Of a stretch of DNA of 64,000 nt, positions 53,291 through 60,943 are shown piece by piece. The stretch spans positions 1-64,000 of the forward strand of contig CAJUDE010000044.1 in NCBI GenBank assembly GCA_910585295.1, read 5' to 3'. The notes under the pieces are model-generated. The model was not told where the DNA came from. It did no database searches and saw only the letters and a program-made list of their open reading frames with translations. The DNA is from an uncultured Lachnospiraceae bacterium. Lineage in GTDB: Bacteria; Bacillota; Clostridia; Lachnospirales; Lachnospiraceae. The first letter of the stretch is position 1. Each line of letters begins with the position of its first letter. The translations under genes were made by a program, and so were the position numbers.

Positions 53291-53545
53291 ATGAGCGAGA
53301 AGAAAATTATTGTATCTAATGTAGCTAAAGAGTACAGCAATCCAATTGCAGAGCTGGTGCAGGTAGCTTGTCAGTTTGACAGTGAGATCAGGCTGGAGAG
53401 CAGCGAAGCAAGAATCAATGCAAAAAGTATCATGGGAATCATGGCATTTAATCCGTCAAAGGGAATGACTGTAAATATAGTGGCCGATGGAAGCGATGAA
53501 GAAGAAGCACTGTTGGCAATGGAAAAATTTTTAGTCTGTCAGTAA
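53291..53545 (+). CDS. HPr-family protein lacking the phosphorylatable His15 (Crh-like)
   Basis: 84 residues of HPr fold. At the active-site loop, where HPr has H15-A-R17-P18, this protein has Y15-S-N17-P18 (KEYSNPIAELVQ), so it cannot accept phosphate from Enzyme I. The HPr-kinase site is intact: NAKSIMGIMAF with Ser46 at exactly the canonical position. This pattern defines Crh in Bacillus (Gln15, Ser46). Inferred role: a regulatory cofactor for CcpA-type catabolite control rather than sugar transport. It is 14 bp upstream of the DUF6465 gene. The 224-bp upstream gap has no gene. Confidence 0.85.
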   Translation: MSEKKIIVSNVAKEYSNPIAELVQVACQFDSEIRLESSEARINAKSIMGIMAFNPSKGMTVNIVADGSDEEEALLAMEKFLVCQ

Positions 53546-53559
53546 TTATCAGGGAGGAA

Positions 53560-53994
53560 ATGAAAATGGCAATGGAAAAGAGAGATGCAAAAGTAACTCC
53601 AGTAAAAACAACAACGGCGAAAGCGGCAGAAGCGAAAGAGGAAGCCGTTGCAGCAGCAAATGTAAAAGCAGAGGAACCGAAGAAGGCTGCCGAGAAAGCA
53701 GCAGAGGAAAAAAAGGAAACTGTAAAAAAAGAGGCTACCGCAAAGAAGGCAGTAAAGAAATCCCCGGCAAAAAAGACAGAGACTAAAAAAGCGGAAAAAG
53801 TAGAAGAAATATACCTTCAGTTCCATGGGCAGGAAATCTTTACCAAAGAGATTATGGAAAAGGCAAAGAAGGCTTATATTGCAGAAGGCCATAGAGAATC
53901 TTCCATTAAGTCCATTCGTTTGTATATTAAGCCAGAAGAAAACATGGCATATTATGTTATCAACGAGAAGGTTGCAGGCGGCGTTGCACTGTAA
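53560..53994 (+). CDS. DUF6465-like protein with Lys/Ala-rich N-terminal half
   Basis: 144 residues. Residues 1-85 are low-complexity Lys/Ala/Glu (KKAAEKAAEEKKETVKKEAT), like histone H1 or bacterial nucleoid-protein tails. Residues 88-144 form a compact domain (EEIYLQFHGQEIFTKEIMEK, SIKSIRLYIKPEENMAYYVI, ending EKVAGG) typical of DUF6465. Function unknown to me; nucleic-acid binding by the basic tail is plausible. AGGGAGG precedes the ATG. Likely co-transcribed with the HPr-like gene and ended by the terminator at 54023. Confidence 0.75.
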   Translation: MKMAMEKRDAKVTPVKTTTAKAAEAKEEAVAAANVKAEEPKKAAEKAAEEKKETVKKEATAKKAVKKSPAKKTETKKAEKVEEIYLQFHGQEIFTKEIMEKAKKAYIAEGHRESSIKSIRLYIKPEENMAYYVINEKVAGGVAL

Positions 53995-54022
53995 ATAGAG
54001 AAATAGTACAGGAATTTGAGGG

Positions 54023-54058
54023 TCCACTTGTTATGTGAATGACAAGTGGATTTGTTTA
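54023..54058 (+). terminator. Terminator of the HPr-like/DUF6465 operon
   Basis: A perfect 8-bp stem, TCCACTTG (54023-54030) and CAAGTGGA (54043-54050), is followed by TTTGTTT. Repeat copy D begins within its T-rich tail. Confidence 0.8.
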
Positions 54059-54245
54059 TTTCCGCGAGCAATGAGCCAAGCAGCCGCGCTTGCGCGGATA
54101 TTTGGCGAATGCCGCGAGGGGCGCTGTGTGCCGGCGGCATACGTTCAGCGCCGACCGAAACGGAGTGCAGACCAAATACCCCGCCCCTTGGGGCCAAAAG
54201 AACAAGCTAGGCCATGACCCGTAGCTTGCTGCGGGGTATTTGACT
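54056..54245 (+). repeat. Dispersed structured intergenic repeat, copy D (longest)
   Basis: The same left (GAGCAATGAGCCAAGCAGCC) and right (AACAAGCTAGGCCATG) ends as copies A, C and E. The left hairpin CCGCGC-TT-GCGCGG and outer stem CAAATACCCCGC / GCGGGGTATTTG are perfect. About 50 bp extra in the middle (54120-54172) includes GGCGCTG / CAGCGCC and GCCGGCGGC-type pairing. It lies 40 bp before the REC-RelA/SpoT gene. Confidence 0.88.
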
Positions 54246-54285
54246 CTATAGGAAAAGTTAAAGCTCCTGCTAAAGGGAGGCCAAT

Positions 54286-55356
54286 ATGCAAAGGATAATT
54301 GTAGCAGATGATGTGGAATTGAACCGTGAAATACTGCGCAGCATGTTAGAAGACGACTATATTGTTGAGGTGGCGAAAGACGGGGAGCAGGCAATTGGGA
54401 AGCTGCGGGAATATTATAGGGAAACGGCCGTGGTGCTTCTTGATTTACAGATGCCCCATACAGATGGCTTTGCCGTAATTGATGAAATGAAAGGCAAAGG
54501 CTGGATAAAGAAAATCCCTGTGCTTGTAATAAGCGGGGACTATGCGGTGGAGGTTGAAAACCGATGTTTTGAGATGGGCGTTGCAGACTTTATCCATAAG
54601 CCCTTTGAGCGTTCTATTGTAAAGAAGCGTATCAAAAATGCGGTGGATTTATTCAATGGCAAAAACCAGTTGGAACGCAAGGTGCAGGAGCAGGCAAGGG
54701 CCTTAAAAGAGCAAAACCGCATTATACAGGCGCAGGCAGAGAAATTAAGGGAAGGCAGAGCCTTTGGGCGCTTGATGATGGAATACCGCTCTGCCATTAT
54801 GGAAGTGGAGACCAGGCTCAAGGTTTTGAATGATGAATTTTCCATAGAATACAACAGGAACCCATTTGAATCCATCAAAAGCAGGCTGAAATCCCCGGCA
54901 AGCATTTATGAAAAGTTGGAACGCAAAGGGTTCCCCATTTCTGTGGAGAGCATCAAGGAGAATTTGAACGATGTAGCGGGGCTGCGGGTAATCTGTTCTT
55001 TTCCAGACGACATTTACCGGTTGGCAGAATTATTTACCAGGCAGGATGATATTTCGCTGATTCGGGAAAAGGATTATATTAAGTTCCCCAAATGCAACGG
55101 GTATCGGAGCCTCCATTTGATTTTAAGCGTGCCAATCTTTCTGTCGGATAAAAAAGAACATGTGAGGGTGGAAGTTCAGTTCCGAACGATCGCCATGGAT
55201 TTCTGGGCAAGTTTGGAGCATAAGCTGAAATATAAAAAAGATTTGGATGAGGCGGATGAGATTGGCCTGCAGTTAAAATTATGCGCAGATTCCATCGAAG
55301 AACTGGATTACCAGATGCAGGAAATCCGTGATAAAATTGACCGTTCCCGGAGTTAA
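54286..55356 (+). CDS. Response-regulator receiver fused to a RelA/SpoT-type (p)ppGpp synthetase domain
   Basis: 356 residues. The receiver domain is residues 1-122, with acidic pair D8/D9, phospho-acceptor D53 (LLDLQMPHTDG) and the conserved Lys in IHKPF. A coiled coil follows at about 130-165 (LERKVQEQARALKEQNRIIQ). The synthetase domain is about 170-345: IKSRLKSPASIYEKLERKG, NDVAGLRVIC, FPKCNGYRSLHL, VRVEVQFRTIAMDFWASLEH. The residues expected for ATP and GDP/GTP binding in small alarmone synthetases are all visible. No hydrolase domain. Phosphorylation probably gates (p)ppGpp synthesis. It starts after AAAGGGAGG and is 26 bp upstream of a BceR-like regulator. Confidence 0.88.
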   Translation: MQRIIVADDVELNREILRSMLEDDYIVEVAKDGEQAIGKLREYYRETAVVLLDLQMPHTDGFAVIDEMKGKGWIKKIPVLVISGDYAVEVENRCFEMGVADFIHKPFERSIVKKRIKNAVDLFNGKNQLERKVQEQARALKEQNRIIQAQAEKLREGRAFGRLMMEYRSAIMEVETRLKVLNDEFSIEYNRNPFESIKSRLKSPASIYEKLERKGFPISVESIKENLNDVAGLRVICSFPDDIYRLAELFTRQDDISLIREKDYIKFPKCNGYRSLHLILSVPIFLSDKKEHVRVEVQFRTIAMDFWASLEHKLKYKKDLDEADEIGLQLKLCADSIEELDYQMQEIRDKIDRSRS

Positions 55357-55382
55357 TGCAGCGCTAGGAAAGGAGGCAGGGG

Positions 55383-56054
55383 ATGTATAAACTTCTAGTT
55401 GTGGAAGATGACGAGGTGATTGCAAAGGCCATTAAGAAACATATGGAAGGGTGGGGCTATGAAGTGACATGTGCAGAAGATTTCAGGGATGTGCTGCAAA
55501 TCTTTGTGGATGAAAAGCCGCAGCTTGTGCTGATGGATGTTTCCCTTCCGTTTTATAATGGCTTCCATTGGTGCGATGCAATACGCAAGATATCCAAAGT
55601 CCCCGTGGTGTTTATCTCTTCGGCTTCTGACAATATGAATATTGTGATGGCTGTAAATATGGGAGGGGATGACTTTGTTGCCAAGCCCTTTGACTTGAAC
55701 GTCCTGCAGGCAAAAGTGCAGGCTATGCTGCGGCGTACCTATGATTTTGCAGGGGAGAGCCATCTGATAGAACACAAGGGGATGATTTTTGACAGCAGCC
55801 GTGGCATAGTGACCTATGAAGGGGTGCAGGTAGAGCTGACGAAAAATGAGATGGGGATCTTAAAGATGCTGTTGGAGCAGAAAGGGAATATTGTGGCGCG
55901 GGATAAGCTGATGGAGCGGCTGTGGGAGTCGGATAGCTTTATTGATGACAATACGCTGACGGTAAATGTGGCGCGCCTACGCAAAAAACTGGAAGTTGCA
56001 GGCATTGAGAATATGATAAAGACCAGAAAAGGGATTGGCTATGAGCTGGGTTAA
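55383..56054 (+). CDS. OmpR-family response regulator (BceR-like)
   Basis: 223 residues. Receiver with D9/D10, phospho-acceptor D52 (LMDVSLPFYNG), and the FVAKPF lysine. The winged helix is at about 130-222 (LTKNEMGILKMLLEQKGNIV, LWESDSFIDDNTLTVNVARL, KTRKGIGYEL). It is coupled by a 14-bp overlap to a short two-helix histidine kinase. By family it regulates the adjacent BceAB-type ABC transporter. GAAAGGAGGCAGGGG precedes the start. Confidence 0.92.
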   Translation: MYKLLVVEDDEVIAKAIKKHMEGWGYEVTCAEDFRDVLQIFVDEKPQLVLMDVSLPFYNGFHWCDAIRKISKVPVVFISSASDNMNIVMAVNMGGDDFVAKPFDLNVLQAKVQAMLRRTYDFAGESHLIEHKGMIFDSSRGIVTYEGVQVELTKNEMGILKMLLEQKGNIVARDKLMERLWESDSFIDDNTLTVNVARLRKKLEVAGIENMIKTRKGIGYELG

Positions 56055-57021
56055 GGCGTATGCCAGGCGGCATCGGCTTGGGATTTTTTTATTCCTGTTA
56101 TTCGGCATTATTTTTGCAATGGTGGTCTTTCTGTACCAACTTCCAATGGAGCCGGCAATTTACGCCATAGGGCTATGCTGCGCCGTTGGGGGTGCCGTGC
56201 TGGTTGTGGACAGCGTCCGTTACCGCAAAAAGGTAGAAGAACTCGAGTGGCAGCTAGAAGCCGTGAAGAATGGGACCCAAAAACTTCCGCCGCCAGGGGA
56301 TGAAATTGAACGTCTGTACCAAATGCTGTTGGAGAATGCACAGACAGAGTGGTTTTGCCAGGTAGGGGAAATCATGAAAGAAAAATCTGAGGTGACGGAT
56401 TACTTTACGCTGTGGACCCATCAAATTAAAACTCCGATTGCCGCCATGCATTTGCTGCTGCAGCAAATCCCGCCAGACCAGGGGCAGTGTTACGGGCAGG
56501 TCAGGGAAGTGGAGGCGGAACTGTTTAAAATTGAACAATATGTGGATATGGTGCTGCAATACCTCCGTTTGAACAGCAATGTCAATGATTTTGTCTTGCA
56601 GGAGTATGGGCTGGACAATATCATCCGCCAGGCCGTGCGCAAATATGCGCCTATGTTTATCCGCAAAAAGCTTACGCTCCACTATGAGCCATTGCAGAGG
56701 AAAGTGGTAACAGACGAAAAGTGGCTGGTATTTGTACTGGAGCAGATTTTAAGCAATGCCATCAAGTATACTTCTTCTGGGGATATTTTCATTTATATGG
56801 AAAATGGATGCCTTGTGGTGAAAGACACTGGCATCGGGATTTTGCCAGAAGACCTTCCAAGAATATTTGATAAAGGGTATACAGGATACAACGGCAGGAG
56901 CGATAAGAAGGCGTCTGGCATCGGCTTGTACCTTGTCAAAAAGATATTGGGGAAGCTGGGGCATAAGGTCCTGGTGGAATCTGTGCCTGGGGAGGGGACC
57001 CAGGTGAAGCTGCTGTTTTGA
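56041..57021 (+). CDS. Intramembrane-sensing histidine kinase (BceS-like)
   Basis: 326 residues. Two transmembrane helices (about 13-32 and 38-56) with almost no extracytoplasmic loop, typical of BceS-like kinases that sense through their transporter. The phospho-histidine is H127 in WTHQIKTPIAAM, the N box is N239 (QILSNAIKYT), the G1 box is DTGIGI (262-267), and the F and G2 boxes (RIFDKGYTGYNG, GIGLYLVKKI) are intact. The gene ends 10 bp before repeat copy E. Confidence 0.92.
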   Translation: MSWVKAYARRHRLGIFLFLLFGIIFAMVVFLYQLPMEPAIYAIGLCCAVGGAVLVVDSVRYRKKVEELEWQLEAVKNGTQKLPPPGDEIERLYQMLLENAQTEWFCQVGEIMKEKSEVTDYFTLWTHQIKTPIAAMHLLLQQIPPDQGQCYGQVREVEAELFKIEQYVDMVLQYLRLNSNVNDFVLQEYGLDNIIRQAVRKYAPMFIRKKLTLHYEPLQRKVVTDEKWLVFVLEQILSNAIKYTSSGDIFIYMENGCLVVKDTGIGILPEDLPRIFDKGYTGYNGRSDKKASGIGLYLVKKILGKLGHKVLVESVPGEGTQVKLLF

Positions 57022-57030
57022 CAGCCCTTA

Positions 57031-57187
57031 TCTTATTCCCACCAGCAATGAGCCAAGCAGCCGCGCTTGCGCGGATATTTGGCGAATGCCGCGAGGGTAC
57101 CGCCCTGCGGGTGCAAATACCCAGCCCCTTGGGGTGGGAAGAACAAGCTAGGCCATGCCCCTTAGCTTGCTGCGGGGGATTTGGCTT
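57031..57187 (+). repeat. Dispersed structured intergenic repeat, copy E
   Basis: Opens TTATTCCCACCAGCAATGAG and ends GCGGGGGATTTGGCTTTTTT. The left hairpin CCGCGC-TT-GCGCGG is perfect. The GTACCGCCCTGCGGGTG insert resembles that of copy C. The outer stem is weakened (CAAATACCCAGC against GCGGGGGATTTG). The minus-strand GNAT gene reads into it and uses a stop codon within the repeat. Confidence 0.85.
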
Positions 57188-57713
57188 TTTTGATATTGCT
57201 GCTGATTTGTCTGCCAAAGGAAGCTTTGTAAATTATATGGTATTCTTCAAAGGAGATGCTTGCGCCGTGCGCCAAGACCTTCATCTGTACGCCAAACAGG
57301 CTTACCAGGTAGGGCATGGCTGACATGCCGTTTTTCAAGTAAAAAGATTCCCTGCGGATACGCTCCTGCTGGTTCGGGGCGGCTTCTGCGGGGTCTTCAA
57401 TTTCCAGCACAAAGCGTTTCCCAGCATAGCGCCCCTGCAAGGCCTTTAGGGCTTTAGAGCCTATATTCTTCCCGCGTAGATGGGGGCAGACAGCAAAGTA
57501 GTCCAGCAATACGTCATTGCCATGCAAGACTGTAATGGCAAGCCCAAGGAAGCTTCCATCCTCCTCCTCTATGGCAAGCAGTTCTATAATGCCTTCCTGG
57601 CTTTTTTGGACCATAAGTGGGAACGGTTTGCGTTCCACAGCAGGGAATGCTTCCAGATATAAACGTTCTATATTGGCAAGCTGTGCAGATGCAGCGCAAT
57701 TTGTTAATTTCAT
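57162..57713 (-). CDS. GNAT-family N-acetyltransferase
   Basis: 183 residues from ATG 57713, after GGAGG. Domain: IERLYLEAFPAVERKPFPLM, GLAITVLHGNDVLLDYFAVC, LRGKNIGSKALKALQGRY (acetyl-CoA loop RGKNIGSKAL), FVLEIEDPAEAAPNQQERIR, FYLKNGM. This fits the GNAT proteins of Clostridia with a C-terminal Tyr-rich strand. The last eight residues (AKSPAAS and stop) come from repeat copy E, so the natural C-terminus may have been altered by insertion. It lies on the opposite strand between the kinase and its presumed transporter. Substrate unknown. Confidence 0.82.
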   Translation of the reverse strand: MKLTNCAASAQLANIERLYLEAFPAVERKPFPLMVQKSQEGIIELLAIEEEDGSFLGLAITVLHGNDVLLDYFAVCPHLRGKNIGSKALKALQGRYAGKRFVLEIEDPAEAAPNQQERIRRESFYLKNGMSAMPYLVSLFGVQMKVLAHGASISFEEYHIIYKASFGRQISSNIKKAKSPAAS

Positions 57714-57752
57714 GTGTAACCTCCATGGTTGTTCAGATTTTATCAATAATGA

Positions 57753-57870
57753 TTCGGGCGCTAAAAGGGTGCGTTGCACCCGCCCTATACCATATATTGG
57801 CCTGCAAATTCATTTGCAATAACAATATATGGTATGGGCGCAACGCCAAAGGTGTTTTTGGCACCCTAAT
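57753..57870 (+). repeat. Long imperfect palindrome (possible MITE or cruciform)
   Basis: The arms GCCCTATACCATATATTG (57780-57797) and CAATATATGGTATGGGC (57822-57838) pair almost perfectly, extended outward by GCGTTGC / GCAACGC. The loop contains a second inverted repeat, GCAAAT-TC-ATTTGC. Flanking small hairpins (GGGTGCGTTGCACCC left, GCCAAA...TTTGGC right) extend the structure. It occupies the gap between the minus-strand GNAT gene and the BceAB-like genes; the remaining 57871-58029 should hold the transporter promoter. Confidence 0.8.
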
Positions 57871-58029
57871 CCTATCATACAATTCTGTTTTTGATAAATC
57901 AAGTGAAAGTTTCCCATCCTTACAAAACAGTAAGAAATAGCCTGAAAAATGTAAGCCAAAGTTAAGGCAAAGCTTGCAGGGATTCGGTATACTTTCTTTA
58001 GAACAAAGGCAGAGGCAAGGAGGACGATT

Positions 58030-58797
58030 ATGGCAATCTTAGAAGTGAATAATGTAAAAAAAGTATATACTACAAGGTTTGGGGGGAATCAGGTGCAGGC
58101 CCTTACAGACGTAAGCTTTTCTGTGGAAAAAGGAGAGTATGTGGCGATTATGGGGGAATCCGGTTCCGGCAAAACAACCCTTTTAAATATTCTGGCGGCG
58201 CTGGATAAGGCGACATCGGGGCTTGTGCTGCTGAATGGGAAGAACCTTTCCACGCTCCGGGATGCAGAAGTGTCAACGTTCCGCAGGGAGAATCTAGGGT
58301 TTGTGTTCCAGGATTTTAACTTACTGGATAATTTTAATATCCAGGATAATATTTTCCTTCCATTGGTGCTTGCGGGGAAGAATTATAATGAAATGCGCGT
58401 GCGCCTGATGCCAATCGCTGAGAGTTTGGGCATTCAGGCAATCTTAAGGAAATATCCCTATGAGGTGTCCGGCGGCCAGAAGCAGCGTGCGGCAGTGGCG
58501 CGCGCATTGATTACCGGCCCCCAGTTAATCCTTGCGGATGAACCGACAGGGGCGTTGGATTCCAAAGCGGCGGAAAGCCTGCTGTCCCAATTTCAGGAAA
58601 TCAACGAAGCGGGGCAGACCATATTAATGGTTACCCATTCCATAAAGGCGGCAAGCTGCGCCAAACGTGTGCTGTTTATCAAAGATGGGCAGGTGTTCCA
58701 TCAAATTTATAAAGGCAGCAGCACCGATGAGGAAATGTACCAGAAGATTTCTGATACCCTTACAGTAATTACGACAGGTGGTGGGAAGCATGAATAG
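58030..58797 (+). CDS. ABC transporter ATP-binding protein (BceA-like)
   Basis: 255 residues. Walker A GESGSGKT (42-49), Q-loop FQDFNLLD, signature VSGGQKQR, Walker B LILADEPTGALDS, and the switch His in MVTHS. It matches BceA/VraF-type ATPases. It overlaps the permease start by 8 bp. GCAAGGAGGACG precedes the ATG. With the upstream response regulator and kinase it makes a peptide-antibiotic sensing and resistance system, apart from the interrupting GNAT gene. Confidence 0.93.
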   Translation: MAILEVNNVKKVYTTRFGGNQVQALTDVSFSVEKGEYVAIMGESGSGKTTLLNILAALDKATSGLVLLNGKNLSTLRDAEVSTFRRENLGFVFQDFNLLDNFNIQDNIFLPLVLAGKNYNEMRVRLMPIAESLGIQAILRKYPYEVSGGQKQRAAVARALITGPQLILADEPTGALDSKAAESLLSQFQEINEAGQTILMVTHSIKAASCAKRVLFIKDGQVFHQIYKGSSTDEEMYQKISDTLTVITTGGGKHE

Positions 58798-60808
58798 ATT
58801 TTTTTATGGAAAACTTGCATTTGGGAATTTGAAGAAAAACGGAAGGCTGTATCTGCCCTATATGCTGGCAGCAATTGGGATTGGCGCTATGTTTTATATT
58901 ATGCTGGCATTAACCGCGGATGAGGGGATTGGGAAAATGCCAGGCGCCGCGGAGTTAAAAATGATTATGGGCTTAGGGTGCGGCGTGATCATGGTTTTTG
59001 CAGTGATATTTTTATTTTATACCAATAGTTTCTTGATGAAGCGGCGCAAAAAGGAATTTGGGCTGTTCCATATCCTCGGCATGGAAAAACGCCATATTGG
59101 TAAAATGATGTTTTGGGAAACCTGCATGGTTGGGTTTATCAGTATTGCAGGGGCGGCGGCAGCAGGCGTTGTACTCTATAAACTGGTGGTTTTGGTGCTG
59201 CTGCGCATCACGGGGCTGGAGGTTCCGTTTGGGTTTACAATTTCTGTGTCAGGGATTGGGAATATGGCAATTTGCTTTGCAGCCATTTTTTTAGCCACAA
59301 TGCTGTATAATTTGGTCCAAGTGAAAAAAGCCAATGCCATTGAACTTTTGCATAGCGCCAACCAGGGGGAAAAAGAACCAAAGACACGGTGGTTTTTGGC
59401 AATTCTGGGCGTGTTGGCTTTAGGCGGCGGGTATGTGATTGCCATTGTGGCAGAAGATCCCCTTGGCGCGCTGCTTATGTTTTTTGTGGCTGTGCTTTTA
59501 GTGATTCTCGGGACATATTGCCTCTTTACGGCTGGCAGCATTGCATTGCTGAAAATTATGCGTAAAAATAAAACATATTTTTATAAGACCAAGCATTTTA
59601 TTTCGGTATCTGGGATGATTTACCGTATGAAACAGAATGCAGTAGGGCTTGCCAATATCTGTATTTTAAGCACGATGGTGCTGGTTATGGTATCTGGCAC
59701 AATTTCCTTGTATCTGGGCATGGAGGACATTATTAACACCCAATATCCCAGGGATATAGCCATTACAGGTTCTGGCAGTCTGACAGATGGGCAGAAGTCA
59801 GATTTAAAAGGGATGTTCCAGCAGGCGGCGGCGGAGTCCGGGCAGTCAGTGGAAGGGATGGTGGAATATACTACCCTCGACGTCGCGGTATGGAAATCTG
59901 GTGGGAATATGGTAATCGCCAATCCAGAAGACGAGCAGCCGGAAGGGACTTTGTGCGTGTTGGAAATCCTTACCTTAGAAGAGTATAACCGTGTTGCTAA
60001 GGAACCAGGGCAATTGCAGGATGATGAAATTTTTGTTTGCGTAAGGCAGGGGGAGGCAGGGGATACGTCATACAGCCTGAATGGAAAGAATTTGCGGATT
60101 AAAGAGTATTTAGAGGATTTTCAATTGGAAGGCATGGACAAAATGATAATATACGATGGCTACTTTCTCGTGGTGAAAGACAGGCAGGTTATGCAGGAAT
60201 TGTACGAAATGCAGAAAGCGGTTTATGGGGAAAGGGCAAGCGTAGAAACCTATTCCATATTTGCGGATTTATCTGGAGATCCTGGCCAGATGGAACGATA
60301 TGAGGAGCGCTTTTTAGGGCTGCTAGAAGAATATAACCAAACGAAGGGGGAAGGGGAAACCATTGCCGCGAAGCTAGCCCTTAAGGATGAGAGAAGGGAA
60401 GAGATGATGGTTTTCTGCGGTGGTTTTCTATTCCTGGGAGTGTTTTTAGGGTTTGTGTTCCTGATGGCAACGGTATTGATAATTTATTATAAACAGGTTT
60501 CGGAAGGGTATGAGGATAAAGGAAGGTTTGAGATTATGAGGAAGGTGGGCATGAGCCCAAAAGAGGTGAAAGCTTCCATCCACAGCCAGATTATGAAGGT
60601 GTTCTTCCTCCCGCTTGTTATGGCGGGCGTCCACCTGACAATGGCATTTCCAATGATGAACCGGCTGCTTATGCTGTTCAATTTGAGAAACCCAGGGTTG
60701 TTTGCAGCCTGCACGGTAGTTGTTGTATGCATTTTTGCAGGGATTTATGGCATTGTATTTGGCATTACGGCAAAGGCATATTACCAGATTGTAGGGGAGC
60801 AGCGGTAA
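58790..60808 (+). CDS. BceB-like ABC transporter permease
   Basis: 672 residues. The predicted ten helices in BceB order: helix 1 (LYLPYMLAAIGIGAMFYIML), then helices 2-4 with FGLFHILGMEKRHIGKMMFW after helix 2 (the FtsX coupling region), 5-6 near 210-260, 7 near 295-315, a large extracytoplasmic domain of about 210 residues (320-535) and helices 8-10. The large outer domain is the peptide-sensing part in Bce systems. GTGGGAAGC precedes the ATG at 58790. Confidence 0.9.
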   Translation: MNRFFYGKLAFGNLKKNGRLYLPYMLAAIGIGAMFYIMLALTADEGIGKMPGAAELKMIMGLGCGVIMVFAVIFLFYTNSFLMKRRKKEFGLFHILGMEKRHIGKMMFWETCMVGFISIAGAAAAGVVLYKLVVLVLLRITGLEVPFGFTISVSGIGNMAICFAAIFLATMLYNLVQVKKANAIELLHSANQGEKEPKTRWFLAILGVLALGGGYVIAIVAEDPLGALLMFFVAVLLVILGTYCLFTAGSIALLKIMRKNKTYFYKTKHFISVSGMIYRMKQNAVGLANICILSTMVLVMVSGTISLYLGMEDIINTQYPRDIAITGSGSLTDGQKSDLKGMFQQAAAESGQSVEGMVEYTTLDVAVWKSGGNMVIANPEDEQPEGTLCVLEILTLEEYNRVAKEPGQLQDDEIFVCVRQGEAGDTSYSLNGKNLRIKEYLEDFQLEGMDKMIIYDGYFLVVKDRQVMQELYEMQKAVYGERASVETYSIFADLSGDPGQMERYEERFLGLLEEYNQTKGEGETIAAKLALKDERREEMMVFCGGFLFLGVFLGFVFLMATVLIIYYKQVSEGYEDKGRFEIMRKVGMSPKEVKASIHSQIMKVFFLPLVMAGVHLTMAFPMMNRLLMLFNLRNPGLFAACTVVVVCIFAGIYGIVFGITAKAYYQIVGEQR

Positions 60809-60874
60809 GGAAAGGATATGGCGCTTCTGCATGTTGCAGGGGCGCCTATACTGATACAAAACAAAAGGCTTGAG

Positions 60875-60917
60875 GGCAGCCTAGCTTTAAGGGGGCTGGC
60901 TGCCGTTAAACTTTTTT
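60875..60917 (+). terminator. Terminator between the convergent BceB-like and prs genes
   Basis: GGCAGCC (60875-60881) pairs with GGCTGCC (60898-60904); seven bases later comes TTTTTT (60912-60917). An alternative fold pairs GGGGGCTGG (60891-60899) with CCAGCCCCC (about 60929-60937) and could serve the minus-strand prs transcript. Confidence 0.55.
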
Positions 60918-60943
60918 GATTGGCGAGTCCAGCCCCCATCGGT

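Noticed and set aside
54035..54217. Small open frames within repeat copies C, D and E as small proteins
   Set aside because: The repeats show RNA-like paired changes and variable middles that shift frame between copies, and the frames lack ribosome binding sites.
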